Assembly: GCA_963739435.1 (NCBI GenBank)
Contig: CAVUAN010000007.1
Coordinates: 123,647-187,646 of the forward strand
Direction of reading: 5' to 3'
Origin: CAVUAN01 sp963739435
Lineage (GTDB): Bacteria; Acidobacteriota; Thermoanaerobaculia; UBA5066; Gp7-AA6
DNA length: 64,000 nucleotides
Shown: piece by piece, positions 48,246 through 56,850 of the stretch
Layout of the letters: each line of letters begins with the position of its first letter
How positions within the stretch are numbered: the stretch's first letter is position 1
Position numbers and translations under genes: made by a program
Notes under the pieces: model-generated
Told to the model about the DNA's origin: nothing
The model's input: the letters and a program-made list of their open reading frames with translations, nothing else
Database searches by the model: none

Positions 48246-48539
48246 TTGGAAAAACGGGGCAGCGTGACTCAGGTGGAGATCTTCGGCCAGACGTACAACG
48301 TTCGCGCCGACGGAGACAGCTCCTACATTCACGACCTGGCCCGCTTCGTCGATTCAAGAATGAAAGAAGTGGCCGACAGGACAGCAACGGTGGACACGAC
48401 AAAAATTGCCATCCTGGCGGCGCTGAATATTTCTGACGATCTTCATCAAGTGGACAAACGTCGAGGAGGCGACCCGGCGGACGCGCGAGCGCGCGCCGAG
48501 CGCCTGATTCGAAAACTGGACGACGCCCTGGGTTCCTGA
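48246..48539 (+). CDS. zapA: Cell division protein ZapA
   Basis: 97 residues from TTG 48246; a GTG at 48264 is an alternative start. TQVEIFGQTYNVRADGDSSY, DLARFVDSRMKEVADRTATV and KIAILAALNISDDLHQVDKR are typical of ZapA, which cross-links FtsZ filaments. The C-terminal helix is shorter than in E. coli. Located just upstream of an RNA candidate, as zapA is next to ssrS in many proteobacteria. Confidence 0.93.
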   Translation: MEKRGSVTQVEIFGQTYNVRADGDSSYIHDLARFVDSRMKEVADRTATVDTTKIAILAALNISDDLHQVDKRRGGDPADARARAERLIRKLDDALGS

Positions 48540-48540
48540 A

Positions 48541-48703
48541 GGCAGCGCGTCGGCACCCCGATTCGATCGGGGACACACGAAGGACTACGAGTGGTTTCGG
48601 TCTTGGAACTTCTGTATGGAGCGCCTCGCCTGAGTCGGAAGCGCCGCTTCCCGCTCCTCGTGTAGCCGACGTCCGTCTTCGGCACCCCGGGTAGGGGGCC
48701 GAC
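48541..48703 (+). ncRNA. Structured RNA candidate, 6S RNA-like (ssrS)
   Basis: Between zapA and rny is a 163-base region without a gene. CGTCGGC at 48548-48554 pairs with GCCGACG at 48665-48671 as a closing stem; inside it CCCCGAT/ATCGGGG forms a side hairpin, ACACGA pairs with TCGTGT, then a large central bubble, and GGAGCG/CGCTCC with GGAAGCG...GCTTCC make a terminal hairpin. A rod with central bubble after zapA is what 6S RNA looks like. A further hairpin (TCGGC...GCCGA) covers the bases just before the rny ATG. Confidence 0.5.
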
Positions 48704-50272
48704 ATGAACATGTCTTTCGCGGTTTTTGCCGCGATCACTCTGGTGGCCGGCGCCATTCTGATGGCCGTCGTGTACGTCCTTCTCAAGAAGAAGGTCGACC
48801 GCGAAAGGTCCGGGATCCGCACCGAGGCCGACCGCGTTCTGGCGGAGGCCAAGAAGACCGCCGACGCAAAGGTGCGCGAGGCCTCGATCGAGGCCAAGGA
48901 GAACGTTCTCGCCGCGCGGGCCGAGTTCGACAAGACGGTGCAGGCCCGGAGGCAGGAGATCACTGCCCTCGAGAACCGCGTTCTCCAGAAAGAAGAGAAC
49001 CTCGACCGCAAGATCGCCCAGCTCGAAAAGCGCGAAGAGGACTACGACCGCAAGGAGAAGGGCGTCGCGGCTCAGCAGAAGCGCCTGGAGGACTCCCAGG
49101 CGGAGGCCCAGCAACTGGTCGAGGATCAGCGCAAGCGACTCGAGCAGATCTCGGGCCTGACGGCGGTCGACGCCAAGCGCGACCTCGTCAAGTCGATCGA
49201 GAACGAGGCGCGGGTCGAGGCCGCCGGACTGATGCGCCGGATCGAGGAAGAGGCGACCGAACAGGCCACGCAGAAAGCGCGGCGGCTGATCGGGATGGCG
49301 ATCCAGCGCCTCGCCTCGGACACCGTCGTCGAAGCGACGGTGTCTGTCGTCGAGCTGCCGTCAGACGACCTGAAGGGCCGCATCATCGGCCGCGAGGGGC
49401 GCAACATCCGCGCCCTGGAGGCCGCCACAGGCGTCGACCTCATCATCGACGACACACCGGAGGCGATCGTCATCTCCGCCTTCGAGCCGATCCGCCGCGA
49501 AGTGGCGCGGTTGGCGCTCGAGAAGCTGATCGTGGACGGCCGCATCCACCCGGCCCGCATCGAGGAGATCGTCGAGAAGGTGCGCTCGGAGCTGTGGGAG
49601 AAGATCCGCCACGAGGGTGAGGCGACGGCTCTCGAGTTCTCGATTGCGGACCTCCACCCGGAGCTCGTCAAGCTGCTCGGGCGCCTGAAATACCGGACGT
49701 CCTACGGTCAGAACGTGCTCCAGCACTCGAAGGAGGTCTCCTGGCTCGCGACGAACATGGCCGCCGAGCTCGGCGCCAACGTCGAGGTGACCAAGCGCGC
49801 GGGGCTCCTGCACGACATCGGCAAGGCCATCGACCGCGAGATGGAGGGCACGCACCTCGAGCTCGGGCGCGAGGTCCTGAAGAAATTCGGCGAGTCGAAC
49901 GAGGTCATCCACGCGATGGAGTGCCACCACGGCGACTACGAGCCGCGCTCGCTCGAGGCCGTTCTGGTCAACGGCGCCGACGCGCTCTCGGCCGCCCGGC
50001 CCGGGGCGCGCCGCGAGATCCTCGAGACCTACGTCAAGCGCCTGGAGAAGCTCGAGCACATTGCCGACGGTTTCAAGGGCGTGCAGAAGGCGTTCGCGAT
50101 CCAGGCGGGGCGCGAGCTGCGCATCGTCGTCGAGGCCAACCGCGTCACCGACGACGAGGCTCTTTGGTTGTCGCGGGACGTGGCCAAGAAGATCGAGGCC
50201 GAGCTGCAGTACCCCGGGCAGATCAAAGTAACTGTCATCAGAGAGACCCGGGCTGTGGAGTACGCCCGATGA
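48704..50272 (+). CDS. rny: Ribonuclease Y
   Basis: 522-residue membrane-anchored endoribonuclease starting mRNA decay. N-terminal transmembrane helix (FAVFAAITLVAGAILMAVVY), long coiled coil (about 30-200), KH domain (DDLKGRIIGREGRNIRALEA) and HD domain with TSYGQNVLQHSKEVSWLATN and RAGLLHDIGKAIDREMEGTH, then AMECHHGDYEPRSLEAVLVN. All as in Bacillus subtilis RNase Y. Confidence 0.98.
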   Translation: MNMSFAVFAAITLVAGAILMAVVYVLLKKKVDRERSGIRTEADRVLAEAKKTADAKVREASIEAKENVLAARAEFDKTVQARRQEITALENRVLQKEENLDRKIAQLEKREEDYDRKEKGVAAQQKRLEDSQAEAQQLVEDQRKRLEQISGLTAVDAKRDLVKSIENEARVEAAGLMRRIEEEATEQATQKARRLIGMAIQRLASDTVVEATVSVVELPSDDLKGRIIGREGRNIRALEAATGVDLIIDDTPEAIVISAFEPIRREVARLALEKLIVDGRIHPARIEEIVEKVRSELWEKIRHEGEATALEFSIADLHPELVKLLGRLKYRTSYGQNVLQHSKEVSWLATNMAAELGANVEVTKRAGLLHDIGKAIDREMEGTHLELGREVLKKFGESNEVIHAMECHHGDYEPRSLEAVLVNGADALSAARPGARREILETYVKRLEKLEHIADGFKGVQKAFAIQAGRELRIVVEANRVTDDEALWLSRDVAKKIEAELQYPGQIKVTVIRETRAVEYAR

Positions 50273-50278
50273 AGGGGA

Positions 50279-50306
50279 GTCCAAAGTCCAAAGTCCAAAG
50301 TCCAAA
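50279..50306. repeat. Heptamer repeat (GTCCAAA)4 between rny and ymdB
   Basis: Four perfect GTCCAAA units immediately after the rny stop codon. No mirrored arm. Confidence 0.85.
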
Positions 50307-50333
50307 GGGGCTATCGGATCGGGCGAGCTAGAT

Positions 50334-51116
50334 TTGAATATCCTTTTTGTCGGCGACGTGGTCGGTTCCCCGGGACGGAGAGCTTTGAAAGATGCTCTCG
50401 AAGGCGTCATCGACAGGCACAAGATCGACTTCACCATCGTGAACGTCGAGAACGCTGCGGGCGGCTTCGGCCTGACGATCGAGCTCTTCGGCGAGCTCTC
50501 CAAGATGCCCATCGACGTTTTCTCCTCGGGCAACCACATCTGGGACAAGAAGGAGATCTACGAAACTCTCGAGTCCTCCGACCGGCTGTTGCGACCGGCC
50601 AACTACCCTCCGGGCAATCCCGGCCGCGGCTTCACCGTCCAGAAGACTTCTTCGGGTATTCCGGTCGGCGTTCTCAACCTGCAGGGCCAGGTCTTCATGC
50701 CCGCCAACGCCGATTCGCCTTTCCGCGTTGCCGACGAGGCGCTGGCGCAGATGAAGGACGCGAGCGTCGTCTTCGTGGACATGCACGCGGAGGCGACTTC
50801 CGAGAAGCAGGCGGTGGGCTGGTACCTCGACGGGCGCGTGGCGGCCGTCGTCGGGACGCACACGCACGTCCCAACGGCCGACGAGACGATTCACCCCGGC
50901 GGCACCGCCTATCTCTCGGACGCCGGGATGACGGGCGCCTACGAGGGGATCATCGGCTTCTCCAAGGACCGCATCATCGAGAAGTTTCTTTCCCAGACGC
51001 CTCGCACATTCGAGACCGCGAAGAAGGACATCCGACTTTCCGGCTGTGTCGTCGACGCTGACGAGGCGACGGGAAAAGCCCGCAAGATCGAGCGCGTGCA
51101 GGTCCGAGTCGATTAG
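50334..51116 (+). CDS. ymdB: YmdB/TIGR00282 family metallophosphatase
   Basis: 260 residues from TTG 50334. Calcineurin-like phosphoesterase motifs: LFVGDVVGSPGRR (GD), VNVENAAGGFGLT (N), SSGNHIWDKKEIYE (GNH) and VVGTHTHVPTADE (GTHxH). B. subtilis YmdB is a cyclic-nucleotide phosphodiesterase affecting biofilm choice and is a neighbour of rny there too. A ribosome-binding site is not evident before the TTG. Confidence 0.94.
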   Translation: MNILFVGDVVGSPGRRALKDALEGVIDRHKIDFTIVNVENAAGGFGLTIELFGELSKMPIDVFSSGNHIWDKKEIYETLESSDRLLRPANYPPGNPGRGFTVQKTSSGIPVGVLNLQGQVFMPANADSPFRVADEALAQMKDASVVFVDMHAEATSEKQAVGWYLDGRVAAVVGTHTHVPTADETIHPGGTAYLSDAGMTGAYEGIIGFSKDRIIEKFLSQTPRTFETAKKDIRLSGCVVDADEATGKARKIERVQVRVD

Positions 51117-51223
51117 GAATTGGTTCATTGATCCATTGATTCATCGGTTCATTGGTCTCATCGGAAGGGCCAGGCCTCGCGAGCTCAATCTTTCAATGAT
51201 TCAATGAATCAATGATTCAATCC
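51117..51223. repeat. Octamer-armed hairpin junction element, copy 3
   Basis: GAATTGGTTC-ATTGATCC-ATTGATTC-ATCGGTTC-ATTGG, loop of about 40 bases, CAATCTTT-CAATGATT-CAATGAAT-CAATGATT-CAATCC. Begins directly after the ymdB TAG and ends in the glycosyltransferase start. Confidence 0.88.
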
Positions 51224-52039
51224 CCCCGTCCTCGGCTCACCGCCCTCGTCACTTCCTTCAACGAAGAGGCGAACATTTACGAGTGTCTCGCAGGCCTCCG
51301 GTTTGCCGACGAGACCCTGCTGGTCGATTCTTTCTCGACCGACCGCACTCTCGAGATCGCGCGCTCTATCCCGGGCGTGCGCATTCTCCAGCGGCAGTAC
51401 TTCGGCTCGGCGGCCCAGAAGAACTGGGCGATGGACCAGGTCGAGAGCCCCTGGATCCTGATTGTGGACGCCGACGAGCGCATCCCGCCCGCGCTCGCCG
51501 AGGAGATCCTCGGTGTCCTCGACAACGAGCCCCGGGCGGACACCTACTACATCCGGCGCGAGAACGTCATGGTGGACTGCGTCATCCGGCACTCGGGCTG
51601 GTCCACCGACAAGGTCGTGCGGCTGATTCGCCGGGGGAAGGCCCGCTATCCGAACCGCCGCGTGCATGCGGACATCCCGCCCAACGGCCCCGCACCCGTT
51701 CTCGGGCACCCCCTGCTGCACATCACGTTCCGCTCGCTCGATCAGTACCTGGAGAAGCTCCACCGCTATGCCCAGTGGGCCGCGGCCGACCTCTGGCGCC
51801 GGCGCAAGCGCGCCGGTCCGGTCGAGTTGCTTCTGCGCCCGCTCTGGCGATTCCTGCGGATGTACGTCGTGCAGGCGGGTTTTCTCGACGGCAAGCACGG
51901 GTTCATCCTGTGCACACTGCAGGCCTACGGCGTGTTCCTGAAGTGGGCGCGCGTGTGGGAGTATGAGCGCTTCGAGAAGAATGGCTGGCCGCTCGACCTG
52001 CCGGCGTTCGACGAATCGAAAGAGACCTGGGATTCATGA
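51212..52039 (+). CDS. GT2 family glycosyltransferase (WaaE/KdtX-like)
   Basis: 275 residues. LTALVTSFNEEANIYECLAG, LLVDSFSTDRTLEIARSIPG, QKNWAMDQVESPWILIVDAD (DxD), ERIPPALAEEI and the distal RLHRYAQWAAADLWRRRKRA-like region match the lipopolysaccharide inner-core beta-glucosyltransferase group. It has a membrane-associated helix near the C-terminus. Starts MIQS from the octamer repeat. Overlaps an ATG of the next gene. Confidence 0.9.
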   Translation: MIQSPRPRLTALVTSFNEEANIYECLAGLRFADETLLVDSFSTDRTLEIARSIPGVRILQRQYFGSAAQKNWAMDQVESPWILIVDADERIPPALAEEILGVLDNEPRADTYYIRRENVMVDCVIRHSGWSTDKVVRLIRRGKARYPNRRVHADIPPNGPAPVLGHPLLHITFRSLDQYLEKLHRYAQWAAADLWRRRKRAGPVELLLRPLWRFLRMYVVQAGFLDGKHGFILCTLQAYGVFLKWARVWEYERFEKNGWPLDLPAFDESKETWDS

Positions 52040-52086
52040 CGCTTGTGGACATCCTCAAGGTGATCTTCAATTTCGGGAGGGGAAAG

Positions 52087-52524
52087 ATGCTGCAGATCGG
52101 CGACACGGCGCCCGGGTTCGAGGTACTGGACCACACGGGCAGAACGCGGAAGCTCTCTGACTACCTGGGCCGGACCGTCGTCCTCTGGTTCTACCCGAAG
52201 GCCGATACTCCCGGCTGAACGATCGAAGGTTGCGAGTTCCGCGACCTCTATCCCGAGTACCGCAAGAAGAACGTCGAAATTCTCGGGGCTTCCTTCGATA
52301 CGGTCGAAGAGAACGCCGCGTTTGCAAAGAAGTTCGCGTTTCCCTTTCCTCTCCTGTGCGACACGCAGCGCCAGATCGGGCTGGCCTATGGCGCCTGTGA
52401 CTCGCCTTCGGCCGGCGCCGCGGCGCGGATCACCTGCGTCATCGGCCCGGACGGGAAGGTGCTGCAGGTGCACCCCAAGGTTTCGCCGAAGTCTCACCCG
52501 GCCGAGCTCTTGAAGACGCTATAA
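52087..52524 (+). CDS. Selenocysteine-containing peroxiredoxin (BCP/PrxQ type), UGA-decoded
   Basis: Thiol peroxidase of the BCP/PrxQ class. Start ATG 52087 follows GGGAGGGG by four bases; ATG 52036, overlapping the previous stop, is an alternative. Reading through TGA 52216-52218 gives 145 residues with APGFEVLDHTGRTRKLSDYL, FYPKADTPG-U-TIEGCEFRD and DTQRQIGLAYG. The UGA sits at the peroxidatic position (residue 44), five before the resolving Cys in EGC, and a SECIS-like hairpin follows. Without readthrough the protein would stop after PG, yet the rest is fully conserved. TGA could be a TGC error, but the hairpin argues otherwise. Confidence 0.85.
52216..52247 (+). promoter_or_regulatory. 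Bacterial SECIS-like element with Sec UGA
   Basis: UGA 52216-52218, eight bases, then AGGTTGCG (52227-52234), loop AGTTC, CGCGACCT (52240-52247): eight pairs with one G-U. The loop carries GU, and its G is 18 bases from the UGA, inside the 16-37 base window known for bacterial SECIS. Confidence 0.75.
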
Positions 52525-52535
52525 GGCCACTCTCA

Positions 52536-52652
52536 ACCCCCTCTCCCCCCGGGAGAGGGGCGGGGTGAGGGGCGAACTTTCGGCCGGGACTGAAATTTCT
52601 GATCGAGGCAGTCGTTTTCCCCTCACCCTAACCCTCTCCCGGAGGGAGAGGG
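52536..52652. repeat. Paired CTCTCCC-type palindromic repeat, copy 2
   Basis: CCCCCTCTCCCCCCGGGAG with GAGGGGCGGGGTGAGGGG, a variable middle, then CCCCTCACCCTAACCCTCTC with CCGGAGGGAGAGGGG. The minus-strand GT4 gene ends inside it, so its last residues (SGRGLG) derive from the repeat. Confidence 0.8.
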
Positions 52653-53708
52653 GACAGAGAGCGCCTTCTCGTAGAACGCGATCGCCTGCGCGGCGAACTT
52701 TTGGGCCGTGAAGTCGAGCGCGCGCCGTCTCGCAGCCTCGCCGAGGCGGCGTCGCAGGCCCTCGTCCTCCCGCAGGCGCCGCAGGGCGACGGCCAGGGCC
52801 GCGGGTTCGCTGGCGACGATCCCCTCCACGCCGTCGGTCAGAAGGTCCGCGACGCCGGGGACGGGAAGGGCGACGATGGGCAGGCCCGAAGCCATGGCCT
52901 CGAGGATCGCGCGCTGGCCCTGCTGCGAGCCGGAAGCGGTGAGGAGAAAGACGTCCATGGCCCGGTACAGATCGGGAAGCGCGTCCTCCTGGTAGCCCGC
53001 CCAGATGTTTCTTTCGGCGGCCCCGAGACGGGCCGCGTTCGCGAGAAGTGACGGCTGGTGCTCTCCCTTTCCGACATGGAGCAGAAACGCGCCGTCGACC
53101 CGCGCGGCCGCCTCGATCGCCTCCTCGTGTCCGCGGCCCCGCGCCATCTTGCCGACCGTGCCGGCGAGCCATGCGCCGCTCGGAGCGCCCAGCTTTAAGA
53201 GCAGCTCGAGGGGCTTGCCGCCGGGCGCGAAGCGGGCGGTGTCGACGACCGGGGAGTGGACCGGGCCGGCCACGGCGCTGTGCCGCGCGATCGCGCCGTT
53301 GGCGTGGGAGAAGGCAGCCGTCCTGCCAAAGAGGGCCCGGGAGAACGGGTCGCGCCGGGCATGGTTGATGTGATGGATCGTTCGGACCAGCAGGGCATCC
53401 GTTCCGGCGACGGCGGCCGCCGCCAGGTAGTGGTCGTGGGACAGGTGCGCGTGGACGACGTCGAATCGCTCGCGGAGCAGCGTGTCGCGCAAACGCCGCC
53501 GGTCGTGGATCGCGCCGCGGAGGCCGTGGGTTCGCGTGAGGAGAGGCCGCGCCCATCCCTGCGGGGCAAGGCGTCGAGCGAGGTGGCTGCCCCCGACGAA
53601 CGCGAATTGCGCTTCGACGCCGGCTTTCACCAAAGCCTCCGTCCAGTCCCAGACGACCGCTGCCGCACCCGTCCACTTCTCGGAGGCGACGACATGGAGA
53701 ATCCGCAC
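52623..53708 (-). CDS. GT4-type glycosyltransferase
   Basis: 361 residues, GT-B fold: ILHVVASEKWTGAAAVVWDW, FDVVHAHLSHDHYLAAAAVA, GTVGKMARGRGHEEAIEAAA and the C-terminal donor site GSQQGQRAILEAMASGLPIV with VPGVADLLTDGVEGIVASEP. Probably cell-envelope glycan synthesis. The C-terminal SVPSPSGRGLG comes from the repeat that follows. Divergent from the Trm112-like gene. Confidence 0.9.
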   Translation of the reverse strand: MRILHVVASEKWTGAAAVVWDWTEALVKAGVEAQFAFVGGSHLARRLAPQGWARPLLTRTHGLRGAIHDRRRLRDTLLRERFDVVHAHLSHDHYLAAAAVAGTDALLVRTIHHINHARRDPFSRALFGRTAAFSHANGAIARHSAVAGPVHSPVVDTARFAPGGKPLELLLKLGAPSGAWLAGTVGKMARGRGHEEAIEAAARVDGAFLLHVGKGEHQPSLLANAARLGAAERNIWAGYQEDALPDLYRAMDVFLLTASGSQQGQRAILEAMASGLPIVALPVPGVADLLTDGVEGIVASEPAALAVALRRLREDEGLRRRLGEAARRRALDFTAQKFAAQAIAFYEKALSVPSPSGRGLG

Positions 53709-53770
53709 GCCCGAAGCGTAGCAGCCCGTTACGGCGAACGCTTATACTTCGCGTTCGGAGGCACCGCGCC

Positions 53771-54019
53771 ATGGCCGTCGATCCAGAACTGCTCGCCATC
53801 CTCGTCTGTCCGAAGACAAGGGGTCCTCTCGAGTTGATCCAGCTCAAGGAGCCCGTGCGCAAGGCCTTGATCGAGAAGTATCGCGAGAAGTTCCGCGACG
53901 AAGAGCCGGTCGTCACCCAGGGTCTCTACTCCCGCGAGGCGGATCTCGTCTATCCGATCGTGTCGGACATTCCCGTGATGCTCATCGACGAGGCGCTGCC
54001 GGGATCGGAGGCTCGCTGA
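53771..54019 (+). CDS. Trm112/UPF0434 family protein
   Basis: 82 residues. ELLAILVCPKTRGPLELIQL and DLVYPIVSDIPVMLIDEALP are characteristic. Bacterial Trm112-like proteins are small zinc-ribbon relatives often with only one Cys, as here; proposed as methyltransferase activators or stability factors. GGAG at about ten bases from the ATG. Overlaps the next reading frame. Confidence 0.9.
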   Translation: MAVDPELLAILVCPKTRGPLELIQLKEPVRKALIEKYREKFRDEEPVVTQGLYSREADLVYPIVSDIPVMLIDEALPGSEAR

Positions 54020-55165
54020 GCAATCGGGTTCTTTTCGGCCTCCTCTTTCTCTTCGCGCTCCTCACGTCGCAGATCTCGGCGGCATACATCGTTTTCGGCC
54101 TCCTCGCCGTCCTCTGGGCCGCCGGCTACGTGCGCGAGAGGCGCCTTCCCGAGACTCTCCGGTCGCCCCTGACGGTCGCAGCCGGCGTGCTGGCGGCGTG
54201 GACCGTGCTGTCCGGGGCGCTCTCGAGCGACCTCCGGGTCTCGACGCGGCACCTCCCGGGCCTGTCGGCTCCTGCTGCTCCTGCCGATTGCGATGGAGCT
54301 CATGGACTCGCCTCCGAGGGGCCGGGCGATCCTCCTGGCGCTGGGCGGCAGCGGCTGCGCGCTTTCGCTGCTCGGTCTCTGGCAGTTCGTCTTCGACCGC
54401 GGCAGCGACATCCATGCCCGCATACAGGGCACGCTCTCCCATTGGATGACGTTTTCCGGGCTCACGATGATCGCGGCTTGCGTCCTCCTCGGGCTCGCCT
54501 TCGAGGAAAAGGGGCGCTGGCGGTTGGCCGGCCTGGCGGCCGTGTTGCCCCTCGGGGTCATGCTCCTGACGTACACGCGCGGCGTTTGGGTGGGCACCCT
54601 GGCCGCGCTCGTGGTCTACCTGGCCGTGCGCCGGCCGCGCGGCCTCCTGCTGATCCCGCCCGCGGTCGTCGCGGTCTATTTCCTCATGCCTCCCGAGATC
54701 CGGAATCGGATGGTCTCGATCGGCGATCTCTCGGACCCGACCAGCCGGGACCGCGTCGCGATGGTGCGCGCTGGCTTGCACATGGTGAGGGATCACCCGC
54801 TCTTTGGCGTCGGCCCGGACATGGTCCTGCCGCTCTATCCGCTCTACCGGGAGCCCGACGCCGTGCGCGAGAGCGTGCCGCACCTCCACAACAACGTCGT
54901 GCAGATCGCCGCCGCAAACGGCCTTCCGGCGGCCGCCGCCTACCTCTGTCTCGTGGGCATCTTCTTCGTTCGAGCGGTGACGCTGCTCCGGCGCGAAAAG
55001 CGCCCGGACAGGTCGGCTCTCCTGGCCGCCGCCCTGCTGGCCGGAGTCGCTGTCACCGTCGCCGGCCTCTTCGAGTACAACTTCGGCGACACCGAGGTCG
55101 AGATGGCGACACTCCTCGTCCTGGCCATGCCGTTTTCCGGAGCGCTCGCCCCTTCGTCCGAATAG
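54016..55165 (+). CDS. O-antigen ligase / polymerase (Wzy-WaaL) family membrane protein, frameshifted near 54270
   Basis: About 382 residues with some ten transmembrane helices. N-terminal helices (VLFGLLFLFALLTSQISAAY; PLTVAAGVLAAWTVLSGALS), a +1 break near 54270, then RLLLLLPIAMELMDS and the Wzy_C region: VMLLTYTRGVWVGTLAALVV, the large loop DLSDPTSRDRVAMVRAGLHM, DHPLFGVGPDMVLPLYPLYR and HLHNNVVQIAAANGLPAAAA. No ATG/GTG/TTG is in frame at the N-terminus; CTG 54016 overlaps the previous stop. Transfers or polymerises lipid-linked glycans. Confidence 0.85.
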
Positions 55166-55174
55166 AATCCAGCC

Positions 55175-56593
55175 GTGCTTGCCCGCGCACTTCCCATGGC
55201 CGCGCCGCCGAGGCCGTACACGGTCTCGGAGCTGCTGGCCGAGGTGGGGACGGTGCTGCGGACTTCGTGGCGGGACGTTGCGGTGGCGGGGGAGATCGGG
55301 CGGTTCGAGGAGCGGGGCGGGCACGGGTATTTCACGCTGAAGGACAAGACCGCGGCGGTTTCAGGGATCATCTTTGCGTCGGACTTGAAGCGGGTGAAGT
55401 TCCGCATGGAGGCGGGGCTCGAGGTCGTCGTGAGGGGGTCGCTCGACCTCTGGGCTCCGCAGGGCAAGTTCCAGATCAAGGCCTTCACGATCGAGCCGGT
55501 GGGCGTGGGCGCCCTGCAGCTCGCTTTCGAGCAGTTGAAGAAGAAGCTCGAGGCCGAAGGGCTCTTCGACCCAAAGAAGAAGCGCCCGTTGCCTCGGCTC
55601 CCGCGGTCGATTGGCATCGTGACGTCGCCCTCGGGCGCCGCCATCCGGGACATGCTGCACATCCTGCGCCGCCGGTTTGACGGCCTCGCTGTCACGATTT
55701 ACCCGGTGCGCGTCCAGGGAGACGTGGCGGCGGCCGAGATCGCGGGGGCGCTCAACGCCTTCAACCGCCGCGGCGGCTTCGACGTGCTGATCCTGGCGCG
55801 GGGCGGCGGATCGGCCGAGGACCTGGCCTGCTTCAACGACGAGAGAGTGGCGCGGGCCCTGGCGGGCTCCCGGATCCCGACGATCTCGGCGGTCGGGCAC
55901 GAGACGGATTGGACGATTGCGGATTTCGTGGCGGACCTGCGGGCGCCCACTCCTTCGGCGGCAGCGGAGCTGGTGGTGGAGCGCAAGGAAGACCTCCTGC
56001 GGCGGGTGGCGGAAGGCCGGACACGTTTGGTTCGATCCGCGCGGTCGCGGCTGGGGCTGGAGCGGGCGCGGTTGAAGGGTCTCTCGCGCGACGAGGGCCT
56101 GCTGCGCCTCCGCTGGAATCTGCGCGGATGGCGCGAGCGTGTCGGGCAGGGGCGCGGCGCGCTGGTTTCCGCCCTCGAGCGCCGGCCGGTCGAGTTTGCG
56201 GCCGTTCTCACGGCCGCCCGCCGGGCGCTCGGCGGTTTCATCCGCCTCGCCGAGTTCGGGCGCAAGCGCGAGTCCATCAGCCGGCTGCAGGCTCTCCTCT
56301 CCGAGCGCTCGCGGCGGAGCCTCGAGCGGAGGCGCGCCCTGCTCGCGGCAGCCTCCAGCCGGCTGGAGCTCCTTTCGCCTCTCTCGGTGCTGGCTCGCGG
56401 CTACGCCGTGGCTTACCGCGAGGGTCAGACTTCGCCGATCCTCTCGGCCGCCAGCGTCCGGATGGGTGAGAGGATTCGGGTTCGCCTGCACGAGGGTGAG
56501 CTCGGGGCGGTCGTTCGAGACCGGGGCCGCCCGCTGGACCTCGGCCCGCTTTTCACGGCAGGCAGCGGGGAAGGAGAATCGGAGGATCGATGA
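55175..56593 (+). CDS. xseA: Exodeoxyribonuclease VII large subunit
   Basis: 472 residues; a start at ATG 55196 is also possible. N-terminal OB fold (YTVSELLAEVGTVLRTSWRD, VAVAGEIGRFEERGGHGYFT), catalytic region IGIVTSPSGAAIRDMLHILR, LILARGGGSAEDLACFNDER and ISAVGHETDWTIADFVADLR, then long coiled coil. Degrades single-stranded DNA with XseB, whose gene overlaps. Confidence 0.97.
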   Translation: MLARALPMAAPPRPYTVSELLAEVGTVLRTSWRDVAVAGEIGRFEERGGHGYFTLKDKTAAVSGIIFASDLKRVKFRMEAGLEVVVRGSLDLWAPQGKFQIKAFTIEPVGVGALQLAFEQLKKKLEAEGLFDPKKKRPLPRLPRSIGIVTSPSGAAIRDMLHILRRRFDGLAVTIYPVRVQGDVAAAEIAGALNAFNRRGGFDVLILARGGGSAEDLACFNDERVARALAGSRIPTISAVGHETDWTIADFVADLRAPTPSAAAELVVERKEDLLRRVAEGRTRLVRSARSRLGLERARLKGLSRDEGLLRLRWNLRGWRERVGQGRGALVSALERRPVEFAAVLTAARRALGGFIRLAEFGRKRESISRLQALLSERSRRSLERRRALLAAASSRLELLSPLSVLARGYAVAYREGQTSPILSAASVRMGERIRVRLHEGELGAVVRDRGRPLDLGPLFTAGSGEGESEDR

Positions 56594-56850
56594 CCGCGCG
56601 CACGAAGAAGGAGAAGTCATTCGAGGAAGCCATGGCGCGCCTCGAAGAGATCGTGGCCGAGATCGAAGCAGAGGACCTCGGGCTCGAGCGGCAGTTCGAG
56701 CTGTTCAAGGAAGGCATGGGCCTCGCCCGGTTCTGCGACACGCGATTGAACGAGGTGCAGAAGTCCGTCGAGATCGTGCTGAAGGAGTCGGGCGACGAGT
56801 GGAAGACGGCGTCGTTCGAGGCGGAAGCGGGCGAAGACGAGAACGGATGA
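56590..56850 (+). CDS. xseB: Exodeoxyribonuclease VII small subunit
   Basis: 86 residues, KSFEEAMARLEEIVAEIEAE and LGLERQFELFKEGMGLARFC are diagnostic. Overlaps xseA (ATGA) and ispA (ATGA), giving one coupled xseA-xseB-ispA unit as in many bacteria. Confidence 0.97.
   Translation: MTARTKKEKSFEEAMARLEEIVAEIEAEDLGLERQFELFKEGMGLARFCDTRLNEVQKSVEIVLKESGDEWKTASFEAEAGEDENG

Noticed and set aside
52036..52218. A short 60-codon peroxiredoxin fragment ending at TGA 52218, i.e. a nonsense pseudogene.
   Set aside because: The downstream sequence remains in the same frame, fully conserved to a natural stop, and the TGA is exactly at the redox Cys with a SECIS-like hairpin; decay would not explain both.
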